A stretch of 64,000 nucleotides of DNA from Turbatrix aceti (GCA_963969345.1 OZ017770.1:2799246-2863245); one strand, 5' to 3'. Shown: positions 1 through 11,961, numbered from the stretch's first letter. The notes: generated by a model from the letters alone, not told the origin. Program-made: numbers and translations.

Positions 1-198
1 AAAGAAACAAATTTGATCCTTTTCAGGCCACATTTTCATTGTTGCTCTCGTCACAGTCTTTGCAAACCAGCTTGCCTGGTAAATACTGCCACCCAAAGAT
101 ATTTCGCAAAACAATACGTAATGCTTCGCGTCTTAGTTGTAACAAAGAGAAACTAACGCCCCGCAGATAAATTTCAACTCATATTTCTATAAACTCAC

Positions 199-457
199 CT
201 CGAAGACGTCACTGACTTGGAATGTGGCTTCATCAAGTGTCCTCGTTGCTTGGTCACACTTTGCGATCAGCAGCTACAAACAATTTGTTGTAAAAAACCG
301 TTGCTATACTCTTTAATGACCAGTGTGTGTGTGCATTAACATCACGGGAAAAAATAAACTTTCACACTTACCTGAAGGACTGGAAACAAGTAGTGGTTTT
401 TGATTTTTTCTTTGAGGAAGACGGTTTCGGCTTCGGATAAGTTCGGCGATGTCATTG
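199..457 (-). CDS. MEIS/PREP-type (MEINOX) transcription factor, N-terminal part, runs off left edge
   Basis: Two minus-strand exons join in phase: about 457-372 (ATG at 455, AG acceptor just upstream) and 273-199, with donors CAG|GTAAGT and GAG|GTGAGT. The joined peptide contains NHYLFPVLQLLIAKCDQAT, which matches the MEIS/PREP homothorax-domain core 'HPLFPLLaLLFEKCEqAT'. In this family the domain binds PBC homeoproteins and helps carry TALE complexes into the nucleus. The rest of the domain and any homeodomain should lie left of base 199 or off the window. A short open frame at 125-23 could be a further exon but its acceptor is weak. It could also be a homeodomain-less MEINOX protein such as C. 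elegans PSA-3; that is inference. Confidence 0.5.
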
Positions 458-1419
458 CTGAAAAGCTGACTGCTATAGCCTAACTTGGCATGAAAATCAT
501 CACTCTTGCAAGAAAACGAATGATTAATTGCGGATCGGATAATTTTTAGAAGCGTCAATTACTTGAGCGATGAAGTATTGATACAACTTTTTTTTAGAAA
601 AAAAAACTGTTTATTGACATTTTTTTCAAAGCTAAAACTCGCTTCCATCAAGCAATCAACAAAACTGACATTGACGAGGAAAGGCGATGCGCAAGGTACT
701 CAGTAATGGCGGTGATCAAGTTCAAATCAAACGCAAGTCTTCATCCGCAAGCAATACTTCATTCATTAGCCTGCTTGCTATCACTCAAACGTATTTACCC
801 ATGACTCACGCATAAAAAATAGAAAAGACCCGCGATAGGTGAAAAAAAGAAAGCACACATTCTGTTTGACTTCTGAGGATGCAGAAATTATATTCGTTCA
901 AAATCTTATTACAGATCTGCAAAAGAAACCAAAACTCGACCAACGTGATGGCTCGTAGGCGTCAATGCAAATTGCAAACGCAAACCCCTGTGAGAATAAC
1001 AAATACGGTGAATCAGGGAGGCAAAAAATCTAACAAACATCAAATATTAATTAATTCTCATGTCAAAATTAAATCGTACATACGCATACCTTGATGTGTG
1101 CATACCAGCATGTCAAGCGATTACAACAAGCAGCGCCACAGAGAGTCATAAAAGTGGTTGCCAATCAGTGCGCCACCTTTGCTTCTATGAAAAAGCGATG
1201 AACAAAAAGGGAATGCCGACATTTGATTACCTTTTCCTTCCTCCTCTCTTTGATTATCTTATTTTGATGTATTTTGCTCGCGTGTTTTGGGTAATGACTT
1301 GCCATTATTTTTTGTCATCTCATTTGTCGCTAATCAATCAGCAAGTAAATGTAAGCATGTTTTATTGAAACATTGTCCACACACAAAATTTATCAGCTTA
1401 TTTTTCTACCCTGACAGCG
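458..1419. other. Spacer without recognised gene
   Basis: AT-rich sequence between the MEIS-like exons and the 3' end of the fucosyltransferase. Short frames on both strands have no coding character or paired splice sites. It probably contains the promoter and 5' UTR of the MEIS-like gene and the 3' UTR of the fucosyltransferase. Confidence 0.5.
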
Positions 1420-2824
1420 TCAAAGATCGGTCCAGTATTGTATGCTAGCGGATGGCGTGCATGCTCCCTGATCTCGCCACCAGTTATCAATATCGTGATA
1501 ATATTTTACAGGAGCTCGATCGACTACCGAGCATAGTCTACAGTAGAAATTCGTGTTAACCGGTATCTGGTTGCTTTTCCACGCAAAATAAGCCAAAAAT
1601 GCTTCGTTGTCGTCGTCGAGGTGCCGGAGATAACTGAAAAAAACACTACAAATTTAAGCAAAATAACAATTTTTACTCACTTCGCTAACGCTGCCGAGTC
1701 TTTAAAATCTTCAGCATAAATAAAGGAATTACGAGGCAGAATTTGTTCGTAGGATGTCTTCGGCGCGCCGTAGACAACTGGAATCAAGTCCTGTCTGAAA
1801 AAATTACTTTTTTGCCGACCAAATCTATAAAATTAAAAAATCTTACTCCAATGCATTTCTAAAGGCTTTTTCCGTAATATAGTCATTGCAATTTGAGTTT
1901 TCAAAGCTTAAAAAATATCTATAATTATTTCTAAGCCGCGTTGCAAGCTCTGCGGAAGTGACAAATCTGTCTTCGCATCGACCAAAGCTGTCGACAGGAT
2001 AATGATTTGCAAGTGCCGAAACCATGTCCAGACGACGGTTGGACGTAAAACAATTTGATATGACCGAAATTGCGGCTTTGGGTTTCGCTAGAAAAATAAA
2101 TTAAAAGATCATTCAGGATATTCAGGAAATGATGTGTTACCCAGTATTCTGTTGTAATCAACTGGATTAAATATATCAAATTGCCTTTGTTTGTACATTC
2201 CGTAAGGTATAAAAATATCTGAATTGGCTAAATAAGATGCGGTGTAATTTATCTGAAAGTAAACAGCCCGAGTACATCAAGATATGCGAACCGCTTTTTT
2301 GTGCATGAATTTTATTTTTACTTTGTTGTTCAATGGAGTGAGATTTGTCGTGTGCAGTGGACTCTCCAAGAGTCTGAGAATCCAGATTTGCTTATCGGAT
2401 CGCGGTTGAGTCAAAATATTTTCATAATGCTCATTACTAGAGAGGATTACTGCTTGAGCATTTGATACGTTGTATTCTGGATTCCGGATAATTGTAACGG
2501 AACACTGAAAGCATTGTGCGCTTTCCTTGGATTTTTTTTTATTGTATTCAAATATCACAAATGATTTTTTCTAAAAAAAATGCTATAAAAAAGGGGCAAT
2601 GATGGACGAACAAAAATTACCTCCAAACTTAACTCTAATTGCAAATTCATTCTGTCTACAGGAGATTTGGCATTTTCAGGATGCCAAACCAAATCCACAT
2701 TTTCATGTTTGACCTTTGGATTATGAATTATAGAAAAATACTTGGTACTACTGATAGATTTTACGACATTAATTTTATGTAACAAAATAATGTTAAGCTG
2801 AGCGAAATAAATTAATATGTTCAT
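1420..2824 (-). CDS. Alpha-1,3-fucosyltransferase (glycosyltransferase family 10)
   Basis: Six exons join in phase to 377 residues: 2824-2621, 2570-2322, 2252-2141, 2087-1847, 1794-1681 and 1633-1420 (TGA). The family landmarks appear in order: an N-terminal region with a ...QIWILRLLESPLH segment, then INYTASYLANSDIFIPYG (the family's 'NWTxSYRxDSDI..PYG'), then YFLSFENSNCNDYITEKAFRNAL, the GDP-fucose-binding GT10 signature, followed by LIPVVYGAP. The enzyme should transfer fucose from GDP-fucose to N-acetylglucosamine residues of glycans in the Golgi. The start at 2824 gives a short hydrophobic N-terminus (MNILIYFAQLNIILLHKI) that could be the type II membrane anchor, but it is weak, so an upstream exon is possible. 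Nematodes have several GT10 paralogues; acceptor specificity cannot be read from sequence. Confidence 0.9.
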
Positions 2825-3522
2825 TACAGAGTATCCAATTTCTCTCCTGATTTTGTTGCTTCGTCAAAAGGGCTTATTGGTAAAATGCGGCAGTCCCATC
2901 TTACAGATGCACCTGTTCTGTGTGCCAGCAAGCTGGTTGACAGACAGCTTTTGCGTTGACGAAAACCAGGTTTAGAGTGCTGTTTTAAACATTACAATGA
3001 TTGGTTTTGTTGGCTTTTAGCAGTCAGTAGCCCTGTGTCACACAATATATGCATTTTTCTGACAACAACTAATGCTACTACTAGCAGTATGTATTCAAAT
3101 GAACAAAATAATGTTGTTTTTTTACATTTTTTGGGGGAAAAATTTAAACTAATTTTTTTCTGTCACAAATGACGTCATCATTTATTTCACCGGCGGCAAC
3201 GACGACAGCGACGGTGGCGCGAATGCATGCAATCATAGTCAAAAGAGAATTTATTCCAAAAAACAATGATGAACAGCATGGAGATACTTTCTTGACAGTA
3301 ACAGATCAAAATGCATAGCAATAAAAAAACACTGAAGTATTTCTAGACTGTCGATTGATAATAATAAACAAATAGGAAAAAAAACAAATGTTATGGTCGG
3401 TCGATCGTTAGTTAATACAAATAATTACGCAGAGAAATGAAGTTTTAAAAAAGACGGCCAGAATATGGCAGGGTAATGCAACAGAGGCTTTTGCACGTTT
3501 CAATCACGCTTTGCAATTCTAG
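2825..3522. other. Spacer between fucosyltransferase and G-gamma gene
   Basis: About 700 bp of AT-rich sequence, with one GC-richer patch near 3190-3235. It should hold the fucosyltransferase promoter and the G-gamma 3' UTR. No further exon was seen. Confidence 0.5.
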
Positions 3523-3821
3523 TTACAGAATTTGACATTTTGATTTTTCGGCCCATGGATTGACACGCTTATCCACCGGATTAACGAGTGGATCATGCTC
3601 TTGCTGACTTTCGATATAACGCTTCATCCTAAAAGGCATAAAAATGAGAAAAAAAGGCTAATTTTAGTCGCTATGCCATTTCTTCTCCCTCTCTATCCTG
3701 TTTTTTTTCTAATAATATTAAGCAGCACTCACTCATTTGCCGAAGTTGAAATGGGGGACCGTTGAATATTTAGCTGATGACGGAGACTATCGACACTGCG
3801 TTGCATATCAGTTTTATCCAT
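3523..3821 (-). CDS. gpc-2: Heterotrimeric G-protein gamma subunit (GPC-2 type)
   Basis: Two small exons, 3821-3733 and 3628-3523 (TAA), separated by a 104-nt intron (GTGAGT...TTTTAG), encode 64 residues. The protein begins MDKTDMQRSVDSLRHQLNIQR, the helical G-beta-binding segment. It contains DPLVNPVDKRVNPWAEKSKC and ends in a CaaX box, CQIL, whose terminal Leu predicts geranylgeranylation and membrane attachment. Size and the 'NPVDKxVNPW' block match nematode GPC-2 rather than the divergent sensory GPC-1. It should form the obligate G-beta/gamma dimer that signals downstream of seven-helix receptors. Both exons are very short, so automated prediction may miss this gene. Confidence 0.92.
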
Positions 3822-6484
3822 TTTTTTGTTGTCCAAGGAGGTGTGAAAGCAAGATTGGTTAAACTAAAATAAAGATAAAAATTATTCACGACGTTCTTGA
3901 TTGGAGGTTGTCAAGTGTCCACGAAGGCTGCAGAAGTCTGTGACAATAACTTTACTGATTTCGGCAAAAAAATATACTAGTTACTTGTGGGCAAAAAAAT
4001 AGCGTTTTAAGGGGAGAAAAAAAGAAGAAGAAGCAAGGCATAACCCCGTTGTATTCATTAGACAAGGCGCGTGCGCGCACTACTGCAACATACACGCATT
4101 TGCTTTTTGGCAACACAAGACATGTTAACTGGTGGCCATTGGACAAAAATGCTCTGTTTAGTTGTCGCCACTTTTTGAGGCAACAAAAATTTACGTAAAA
4201 AATAGATAAATGATGAATCTAAAAGCGTGATGAGACACGAGGGCAATGGTAAACAAATACACAAAATTTGTAATTCTATCAATAGACTGGATTGGACAGA
4301 CTTGACTGGTTTCAAGAATTGCTAACCGTTGGTCACAACTGTTATTCTTATTCTATTCTTGCAAAAGCACATTGTCAGTTGTAGGAAAACAATTTATTTA
4401 TTACCACTCAATCCTGACAAACATTTAATAAGTAATGAAAAAGGCATTTTGACGTCAGCGACATTCAAATGCAATAAAAATCAGTAGTACATAATTTATA
4501 TTTGCAAATGTGAAAAAGCACTTATCGTAATCGCAACACTCATAGGCCAACCAGCGTTCGCTTAGCATACCTATAATTAGAAATTTTGTTTTTTTGCACC
4601 TAGTACAGTACCAGTATATTATGAGGTCATTTACTCGTATGCTCTTAAATTATACGGCTTAGAAGCACTGTAACACTAAATTATACGCAACAAAAATAAA
4701 AACAAAATGAGTGCCAGTATAGAAGACCGTATCGTAAATGCCAGGTATGACATGCAAACAAATTTGAGACCTATTATTAAAAGATGATGATACTACAAAA
4801 AGCTTTTGTAGTAAAAGCAAAAAAATAAAAGAATGAAAAAGAAAAGAAATATAAAAGCATTGCAAAATACAAACCAAGTACAAGACATAAATGGCATAGT
4901 AGCAACAAATGCTGCAATAATAATAACGCTCAAAGCACTCAATATCCAGGGGTATATCACTTGTTCGAATTGCATTTATATCCATAAAGTATGCAAAATC
5001 GATTTGTGCAGACCGCTTCTTTTTAAATTCAATGTTGGCTAAAAGAGGAAGAGGAGAGGACATACAAGGACCGTGACGATGGCGCACATCGCGTCGCTTT
5101 CGGCGCCCGACTCTAAGGCATACTTTTCTTCCGGATGCAAAACTGCCGAACAGAAAAGGCAAGAGAAAGAGGGGAAGGCACTAGTCAAGGCACAAAACCG
5201 TAGCTCACGGCAGTTGGACGCAAAAGTGCTTCGTTTTGGGGCAGTTAGGACTTGATGTTTCTTTCTGTTTTCATTTTCTCACAAAACAAGACACTGCCGT
5301 TCATCTCAAACTCATTGAAAATGAGTTTTCGGTTAGCTAAATGATTTGATATTTTTAATTTTGATACAATTTGGTTTCTCGTCTAATTGAAACACAAAAT
5401 TTTTGTCATTGCGCTTGCAATTACACTGAAGAAATTAATTTTGGGTTTGACAAAATTTTTGAAAATTGGTTGAATCAAAAAATATGACATAGAGATGGGA
5501 ATTAACGATAAAAGGCGACAAATGCAAAACAAAGACGTTTGAAAAAGAAAGTGAAATAAAAGCCTTAAAATTGTCATTTTGTCAAAAAAACAGCTCACAT
5601 CTTAATTTACATATGCTGACGACGTAACAACTAATGTACACGGCCCAGTAGTCCATATACTCAGATACAATGGACCCCGCCACAAACAAAATGGAAAAGT
5701 GAAACAGACTCGAAACATTATGGGTGTAGGGGTGCAGAAGAATCTTTTTCTGAAATGAAACGTATGTAATTCATTATGCTCAAAGTAAGCTGCTTTCCGC
5801 AACCTCTGACCACGACAGAAAGCGTCTATAAATGGCAATAGATTAACAAAAAAAAGGTGAACTCGAAAAGCCATCTCTCTTCGCTTGCTGTTTTCAGGGG
5901 AGGATGAAAAAAAGCAGGTGATGAATACGATAGCGAGGAATAATCGAATTATTATTCTGACAGATATACTGGTGAATAATATTCACACACATTTTGTCAA
6001 ACAAAGGGGTTACGGAAAAAAATGCATGCCAGAGCAAGGAATATATCTTCTCGGCCTACAGCATACCTATGAGACTAACTTTATAATCAATTACGGTACT
6101 AGCATTCGTACTTACAACACGCATACCAAACATCAGAAAATTAGCTTTATCCTACGGTAACAACACACGTCAGAGAAAAGTGAGCTTGATAATAGAAATA
6201 TTTTTTTATAATGGCTTTATAAAAATATTTAGATTAATGTTTTTTCTCATTGGATAACTAAATATTAACATGGAAAATCCTTGTAGACCCAAGAATAATG
6301 AACCACTGACAATCCATGTTATTTTTGTTTGTGATAGGCATTTTCGAGGTAGTATATGTCTGAAGGACTGCAATTGCCTTTATTTTTGACTGAAAATAAG
6401 TTCATGTTTTATTCAAATGTCTAAAAAAATGTAAATATTGTTGTCATTATATTTTTGTGAAAAATATATTTTTTAAACGCAAAC
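3822..6484. other. 2.7 kb spacer, no supported gene
   Basis: AT-rich intergenic DNA upstream of the G-gamma gene. The longest frames (for example 4659-5162, minus) are hydrophobic or low complexity and lack splice-site or codon support. A CG-rich motif, gcgcgtgcgcgcac, lies at 4067-4080, about 250 bp upstream of the G-gamma start, and a GC-richer block occupies about 5050-5230. Both are plausible promoter-associated sequence. Confidence 0.45.
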
Positions 6485-7555
6485 TTAAGAGGTACTCTGC
6501 GAGCCGATTTATTTATAAGGTGGAGGGCGCTACACAGGCATTTTACACTTTCCGATGTTTTGTGCCAAAGTTGTAGGCACCTATAGGGAGGTTCCAAATT
6601 TCCATACCAAAATTTTTTTAGATGCCGGATTCTGGAGTTTCGGCTTCTGCAATTTTTGACGTCAAATTTTCAAACTGTTTCAAAAATTCTGATTTTTGGT
6701 ATACAGGGGTATCTTGGCACGCGAAATCGACTGGTGTATTTAGTTTTCTCAAAAAACATCTGACTTTTTTGAAAAAATGTGATTTCTGGTTTTTCCGCCC
6801 GTTTTTGTCCGTTGCTTGGCTCCAGCATCCGTATATTACCCGGCGAAGTGGTTTTCGCAGTTCAATTTTGTAGCTTGATTTCTGCTCTATCGGGAAAAGT
6901 GAAAGAAAAAATATATTAGCTCCATCAATTTTTGTTTTGAATTTTTTTATGACGCCAACTCGATCAAAAACAAGCGAAAAAAGAAAGATTACGCGTGCGA
7001 AACGCATGCGCTGCAGCACGGCGCGCGCTCGCACGTTGCGCGCACACAAAGCGGGGAAGATCTGTGCGCTTTTTCAACCATTTTAGATCGAGTTGGCGTC
7101 ATAAAAAAATTCGAAACGAAAATTGATGGAGCTAATATATTTTTTCTTTCACTTTTCCCGATAGAGCAGAAATCAAGCTACAAAATTGAACTGCGAAAAC
7201 CACTTCGCCGGGTAATATACGGATGCTGGAGCCAAGCAACGGACAAAAACGGGCGGAAAAACCAGAAATCACATTTTTTCAAAAAAGTCAGATGTTTTTT
7301 GAGAAAACTAAATACACCAGTCGATTTCTCGTGCCAAGATACCCCTGTATACCAAAAATCAGAATTTTTGAAACAGTTTGAAAATTTGACGTCAAAAATT
7401 GCAGAAGCCGAAACTCCAGAATCCGGCATCTAAAAAAATTTTGGTATGGAAATTTGGAACCTCCCTATAGGTGCCTACAACTTTGGCACAAAACATCGGA
7501 AAGTGTAAAATGGCTGTGTAGTCGGAAATAAATCTGCTCGCAGAGTGGCTCTTAA
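6485..7555. mobile_element. Foldback/MITE-like element with about 475-bp inverted arms and TTAA flanks
   Basis: The left arm (about 6489-6965) is almost the exact reverse complement of the right arm (about 7086-7551), with a central loop of about 120 bp that is CG-rich. The ends read GAGGTACTCTGCGAG and, on the other strand, GAGCCACTCTGCGAG. TTAA stands at both borders (6485-6488 and 7552-7555), as expected of a piggyBac-type target duplication, although TTAA could belong to the palindrome itself. Both arms contain a mirrored 83-codon open frame differing at very few positions. It is most simply arm sequence, not a gene. No transposase is encoded, so the element is non-autonomous. Confidence 0.85.
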
Positions 7556-7815
7556 AGCGTGCTCTATTCAATATCCCCTTACTTAGTGTTTATCTGATAG
7601 CGTGTTTTTTAAGCATTCTAGTGTTTCAAACCCGGATCTTGCCAAAATTTTAGCAATCGATGAACGAGCAATTAACAAGAAGAATCTTTACATGTTGCAA
7701 TTAAAAAAAATAAGCTAAAAATACAATTTAACGATCTTATTATAAATAAAGTGCAAATTTTCTGACAAAACTGAAATATCGTTTCTTTGGTATCATTTAT
7801 TGAATCGGACAACGC

Positions 7816-9191
7816 TTAAAAACCATCAGAAACATACTCCGCATTGGGATCAATGATAGCCATTGCATCACTTTGTTGAGCTTCAACCACGCCAACGACA
7901 AAGCAGGGAACGTCAAATTGTTGCATGACATCAACAAACTTTGTTTCCGGAGGAAATACGGCCAGAAGACCGCCACTCGTTTCTGCGGCAAAACCCGCTC
8001 GGGTACGGAACCAATCTTGACCAAATGAATCAGCGATTTTCAAGGCGTGTTTAATGTAAGGAAGCTTTGTAAACCGGAAAGTCACGTTTTCGGATTGATT
8101 TCTTGCCAGGTTTTCGGCGTGTCCCATGAGACCAAAACCTGTGACATCGGTGGATGCGACGCATCCAAACTGCTTGAGGTACGTCGCTGCAACAAGATTC
8201 TGAGTGGCCATGAGCTCGGTGGCCTTGTTGTAAGCCTCGTTGACTTCTTCCTGTGATACTCCTTCGACGGTAAAACCCTTTTTGTACTTTTGGTAAGCGT
8301 TGACAATGCAGCGGGTGCCGAGTGGTTTGGTCAGAACGATGACATACCCTGGTAGAGCACCATCCAGGGGATGAAGAGTCTCTGCAGGCACCACGGAAGT
8401 AACTGCTCCTCCAGCGAGAAACCAGGGACAGAAAACGGTTTGTCCACCACCAAGCGGTACATCTGCAAAATTCAACGCGACCTAAAATTTTACTTTTTAA
8501 ATTCAATAAAAATCGGCTGATTACATACCATATAACCTGCAGTGAACTGAGCGATGGCTTCTTCTCTATCATTTGCGTCCTTGAGAAGCGTGCTGACACC
8601 GAGAGTCATCAGCATGTTTTCAAACTCAGTGACTCCGGTGGCGTAGACGTCGCTGAGCACGTTGGCAACGGTGACCATGCCAAAGAGAAAAGGATCGTCG
8701 ACAATTGGGTAGAAAAAGTCGATGGACTGAACGAGTCGAAGATGGGGAGCATGTTTGAGAGCTTTGATCGTCGAATCCAAGCCAATGCCTAAAAGCATGT
8801 CGTTAAAAATACAAGATATATTCAACACTCACCGACTGATCCATCCGTGTTGACAGCTTCATTTTGATTGTAGCCAACGTTGCGGTGAAGAATATCAATC
8901 AAATCCTGTCAAAATAAACACAAACATTGGGACAACGATTTAAAAGGCAGACTCACACTGCGCTGAACTTTGCAACCACAGCCTTTAAGATCGGTGAGTT
9001 CCATGCATTGTATTTTTGACGTAGTCTTTGACCTAAACTCGGTTTAAATTTTGATCGATTGGCACAATTATAAAAGCTTACTGGTGTTCACGAATGACAT
9101 TCTGATACTGAGATACTTTAGCATACAGTGAAGCTGCTGCCACAGGATCGATGCCGAAGGACGCAAGACGATCGAAATTTTTAGTAGCCAT
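7816..9191 (-). CDS. seld-1: Selenophosphate synthetase (SelD/SEPHS2 type, Cys form)
   Basis: Five exons, 9191-9082, 9032-8957, 8905-8833, 8788-8529 and 8481-7816, give 394 residues, the usual family length. The catalytic loop reads LTDLKGCGCKV, so the position that is selenocysteine in vertebrate SEPHS2 is Cys (codon TGT), as in C. elegans. Downstream are NTDGSVGIGLDS, DFFYPIVDDPFLFGMVTVANVLSDVYATG and STDVTGFGLMGHAENLA, typical of the ATP-binding AIRS fold. It should make selenophosphate from selenide and ATP for Sec-tRNA synthesis in the cytosol. No UGA readthrough or SECIS is needed. It is transcribed divergently from TRAPPC3, whose start is 0.8 kb away. Confidence 0.96.
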
Positions 9192-10014
9192 CGTTCAAGC
9201 TAAAATATGTGAAATAACGATTGCTAAACACGTCTGTCATTGTCACGAAAAAAAATCAACAGTGCATGAGAGGGGAGAGAAGACTGCGTTTCCCCTCCTG
9301 AAAAGCGCAAAGGAAAAACACAGGTGAAAAATTTACTTATTTTGAAAAAAACTGAATTTACAAGAAATTTCCACGAAAAATATTCGTATGCGTGAAAAAA
9401 ACTATTGCAGGGTGGCTAGTCTTAGTTTACGATCCCAACGATTAGCAACGAATCGACAAAATTATATCGCTCCGAAGAATATTTGTTTACAGATTCATTT
9501 ATAAAAATATATGCTGCGTTTGTCAAGGCGCACTTAGCCAAACTATAGTATTTTTCGCGTTTAGGGATACTTCACGGAACTTCGGGGGTGAGTTTATCGG
9601 GTACATTTACTGCCAATAACAGATCATCTCGTATGCGCATTTGTTTTATAATTTTTGCGTAGTCATCTTTGGAAACTCCAAGGGTTTTTGGGATTCTGTT
9701 TACTTTTTTGTAGTCCACCTTTTCCTCAATATTTTGCAAAAATTTTAACTGTTGATGAGATATTCATAATCTCAATCGCTTGTCGTAAAGTGAATAGCTA
9801 TCCTACTATTTTTTACAAATGATAATTCATGAAACTAAAAATTGAACTTAACAGCAATGTACGCAACCTGCGGGTGCCGTGCATTGTGCTCGCGTGATTC
9901 GTTGCATAACTGCACATTTTTATAACAACGTAGTTATTGAGTCGCTCTTTTACAGCTGTTATCAGGCGGCAGACAGTGTTGCTTTCGGTTATATTCACTG
10001 AATTGCCGTCGGAC
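9192..10014. promoter_or_regulatory. Divergent intergenic region between seld-1 and TRAPPC3
   Basis: An 820-bp AT-rich stretch separates two start codons pointing away from each other, so it should contain both promoters. No ORF with splice support lies within it. Confidence 0.45.
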
Positions 10015-10650
10015 ATGTCTCGATCCTCGAAACTAACAAATGAACCAAAAATGGTGAGTTCCATATGATGTTGAGTGTTATCAACCCCATTTATTTCAGG
10101 TGAATGCAGAGCTTTTTGCTCTTACGTATGGCGCTCTGGTGGCCGACATGGCTGCTGATCTGGCTTCCGTGGACCTTGTCAACGCCCAGCTTGACAAGAT
10201 GGGCTTCAACATCGGCGTCCGTATCGCCGACGACCTGCTCGCCAAGAATCCGAATATCGGCCGCTGCACGGACACTCACCAGATCGCCGACATTCTTTCC
10301 AAGGTGGCACTTCGCAACTACCTCGGTTAGTTTGATTCTGCTTTATTCAGCCGACGTGCAAGCAAGCTTTTACAGGAATCATTTGCCACGTCCAGCATTC
10401 AAACCTGCCAGCCAACGAGTTTTCGTTGATTTTCGACAACAATCCTCTCGTCGAGTTCGTCGAGATTCCATCCAACTTCAGTGGCCTGCGGTACTCGCAG
10501 GTCATTTGCGGCGCCATTCAGGGAGCTCTGGAAGCTCTGCACCTCAAGGTCTCCGCGTGGCTGATCTCTGACATTCCTGAACAGACGGAAATACGAGTCA
10601 AATTTGAACGGGTTATCCAAGAACAAGTGGCTGCTGGTGACGACGATTAG
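10015..10650 (+). CDS. TRAPPC3: TRAPP complex subunit 3 (Bet3)
   Basis: Three exons, 10015-10053, 10100-10325 and 10376-10650, give 179 residues, essentially the length of human TRAPPC3. Recognisable blocks are NAELFALTYGALVADM, LDKMGFNIGVRIADDLLAK, NPLVEFVEIP and LRYSQVICGAIQGALE. Bet3 is a core subunit of the TRAPP complexes, which tether ER-derived vesicles and activate Rab1 at the Golgi. In characterised Bet3 proteins a conserved Cys is palmitoylated within a buried channel. The 13-codon first exon is set by the ATG in good context and the GTGAGT donor. A poly(A) signal follows at 10732 and ROGDI lies 360 bp downstream on the same strand. Confidence 0.96.
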
Positions 10651-10731
10651 AATATACTTTGTCTGCGCGTGCGTGAGTCTATGTGTTTGTTATTTGGGTT
10701 TTTATTATTGTTGCTCTCGACAATTATGGAC

Positions 10732-10737
10732 AATAAA
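10732..10737 (+). other. Poly(A) signal AATAAA of TRAPPC3
   Basis: AATAAA lies 82 bp past the TRAPPC3 stop codon, with U-rich sequence around it. Confidence 0.55.
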
Positions 10738-11007
10738 TTTTACTGCAACTGTTCTGAACGGTTTATTTATCATAAACGCTTGCTGTAGCAGCGTCCAATT
10801 ATATTTACAAAAGCAAACAAAATTTTCCTTTCACTTTTTGTCAAACGTTGTCCTGTTCATTTTTATTTAAACGGCTGGCGTGAATGAATACGTGTCGTGT
10901 GTAAAAATCCCATGCTTTTGTTTTTACATAAATCGATTGTAATAAAACGGATTTTAGCAGTGCTGTATGACTCACTACGGATTTGTAGCCTGTCAGCAAT
11001 TGATTTG

Positions 11008-11884
11008 ATGACGTCTGAAAGTTTTTGGTTGCAGTCTAACGCTGTCAATACGTTTTGTGAGGTTTGTTTACATTGAAGCGCTTGTTGAAAACAAAATATG
11101 CATTTATAGTTGGAAAACTTACTTCGTCAAGCATGCCAAAAGCTGAGAGTGTGTCATAAAATTGAAAATTACGGCAACTACACGGACGTTCCTTCGCAGG
11201 CTCAAAAGTTTACTCTGATTGCGAGAAATTCATCAGAGTCATTCAAGACGACTGTGACATTCTTGGATGAGAATATCATTCAAACCGAGATTGTGTTGCA
11301 GCATTCAAAGATACCCGGTGGCTTTTTTCGATCGTCCGCAACGCCAGACGTTCAGTGGAAGGTTCAGCAACTTCAGGATACGGGAAATCACTGTGCAATC
11401 GCTTTGCAGCTTTTGTTGAAGGTCTGTGGATCTAAACTCGTTTTTTTTACGTTTATACGTGATATTTTTGCAGTTTGCCCGTTATAACAACCTCAACGGC
11501 TTCTCTCTGGCTACAGAGCATCTGCTGCTCCACACGCTGCGATGCATCAGGGAACGCATTCTTGACGCGCGATCGTCGCTCATTTTGCCTCGTAAGAAGT
11601 CACTCGTCGAGCTATGCCAACAGTATCCCAACAAATCCTTTTATCCACCACTGCCTAGCGATATTCTCTTATCTTTTTACATCTCATCTTCCAAACTAGT
11701 GTGCGCAGCTTATCAGGTATCGCAGTCCAAGCCCGTATCCAATCAGTCAGTCGCCGTCTTTCAAGCCGAAGCTCACCTGTACTTTCTCGCAGACTTGCTG
11801 CATCTGTTGAACAGCATATTCTCCAAGGTGCAAGAACTCTTGAAGAAATTTGAGATCATCAACACGACCTTAGATGCCTGGTAG
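11008..11884 (+). CDS. ROGDI: ROGDI homologue (leucine-zipper protein, RAVE/rabconnectin partner)
   Basis: Three exons, 11008-11061, 11110-11421 and 11474-11884, give 258 residues. Diagnostic blocks are VQWKVQQLQDTGNHCAIALQ (human QWKLQQIQDARNHVSQAI) and PPLPSDILLSFYISSSKLV (human PALPSDLLVNVYINLNKLC), with the family's helical C-terminus. It is somewhat shorter than human ROGDI (287), mainly before the C-terminal helix. ROGDI works with rabconnectin-3/DMXL proteins in V-ATPase assembly and synaptic vesicle acidification; its loss causes Kohlschutter-Tonz syndrome in people. The start exon was chosen because ATG at 11008 reads in phase through a GAG|GTTTGT donor. The gene is convergent with the Q-rich gene. 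Confidence 0.88.
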
Positions 11885-11961
11885 AGGCTTTTTTCGTCTC
11901 CTCGTTTATTCCATATCGTATGTTTTTCTTGTAAGGGTTTTTGAAATGGTTGTTGTTAATC

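Noticed and set aside
4659..5162. 167-codon minus-strand frame
   Set aside because: It is Phe/Tyr/Cys/Leu-rich from AT-rich antisense sequence, has no splice or start support, and matches no family.
6622..7429. Two near-identical 83-codon frames facing each other
   Set aside because: They are mirror images produced by the inverted arms of the foldback element. Nothing supports translation.
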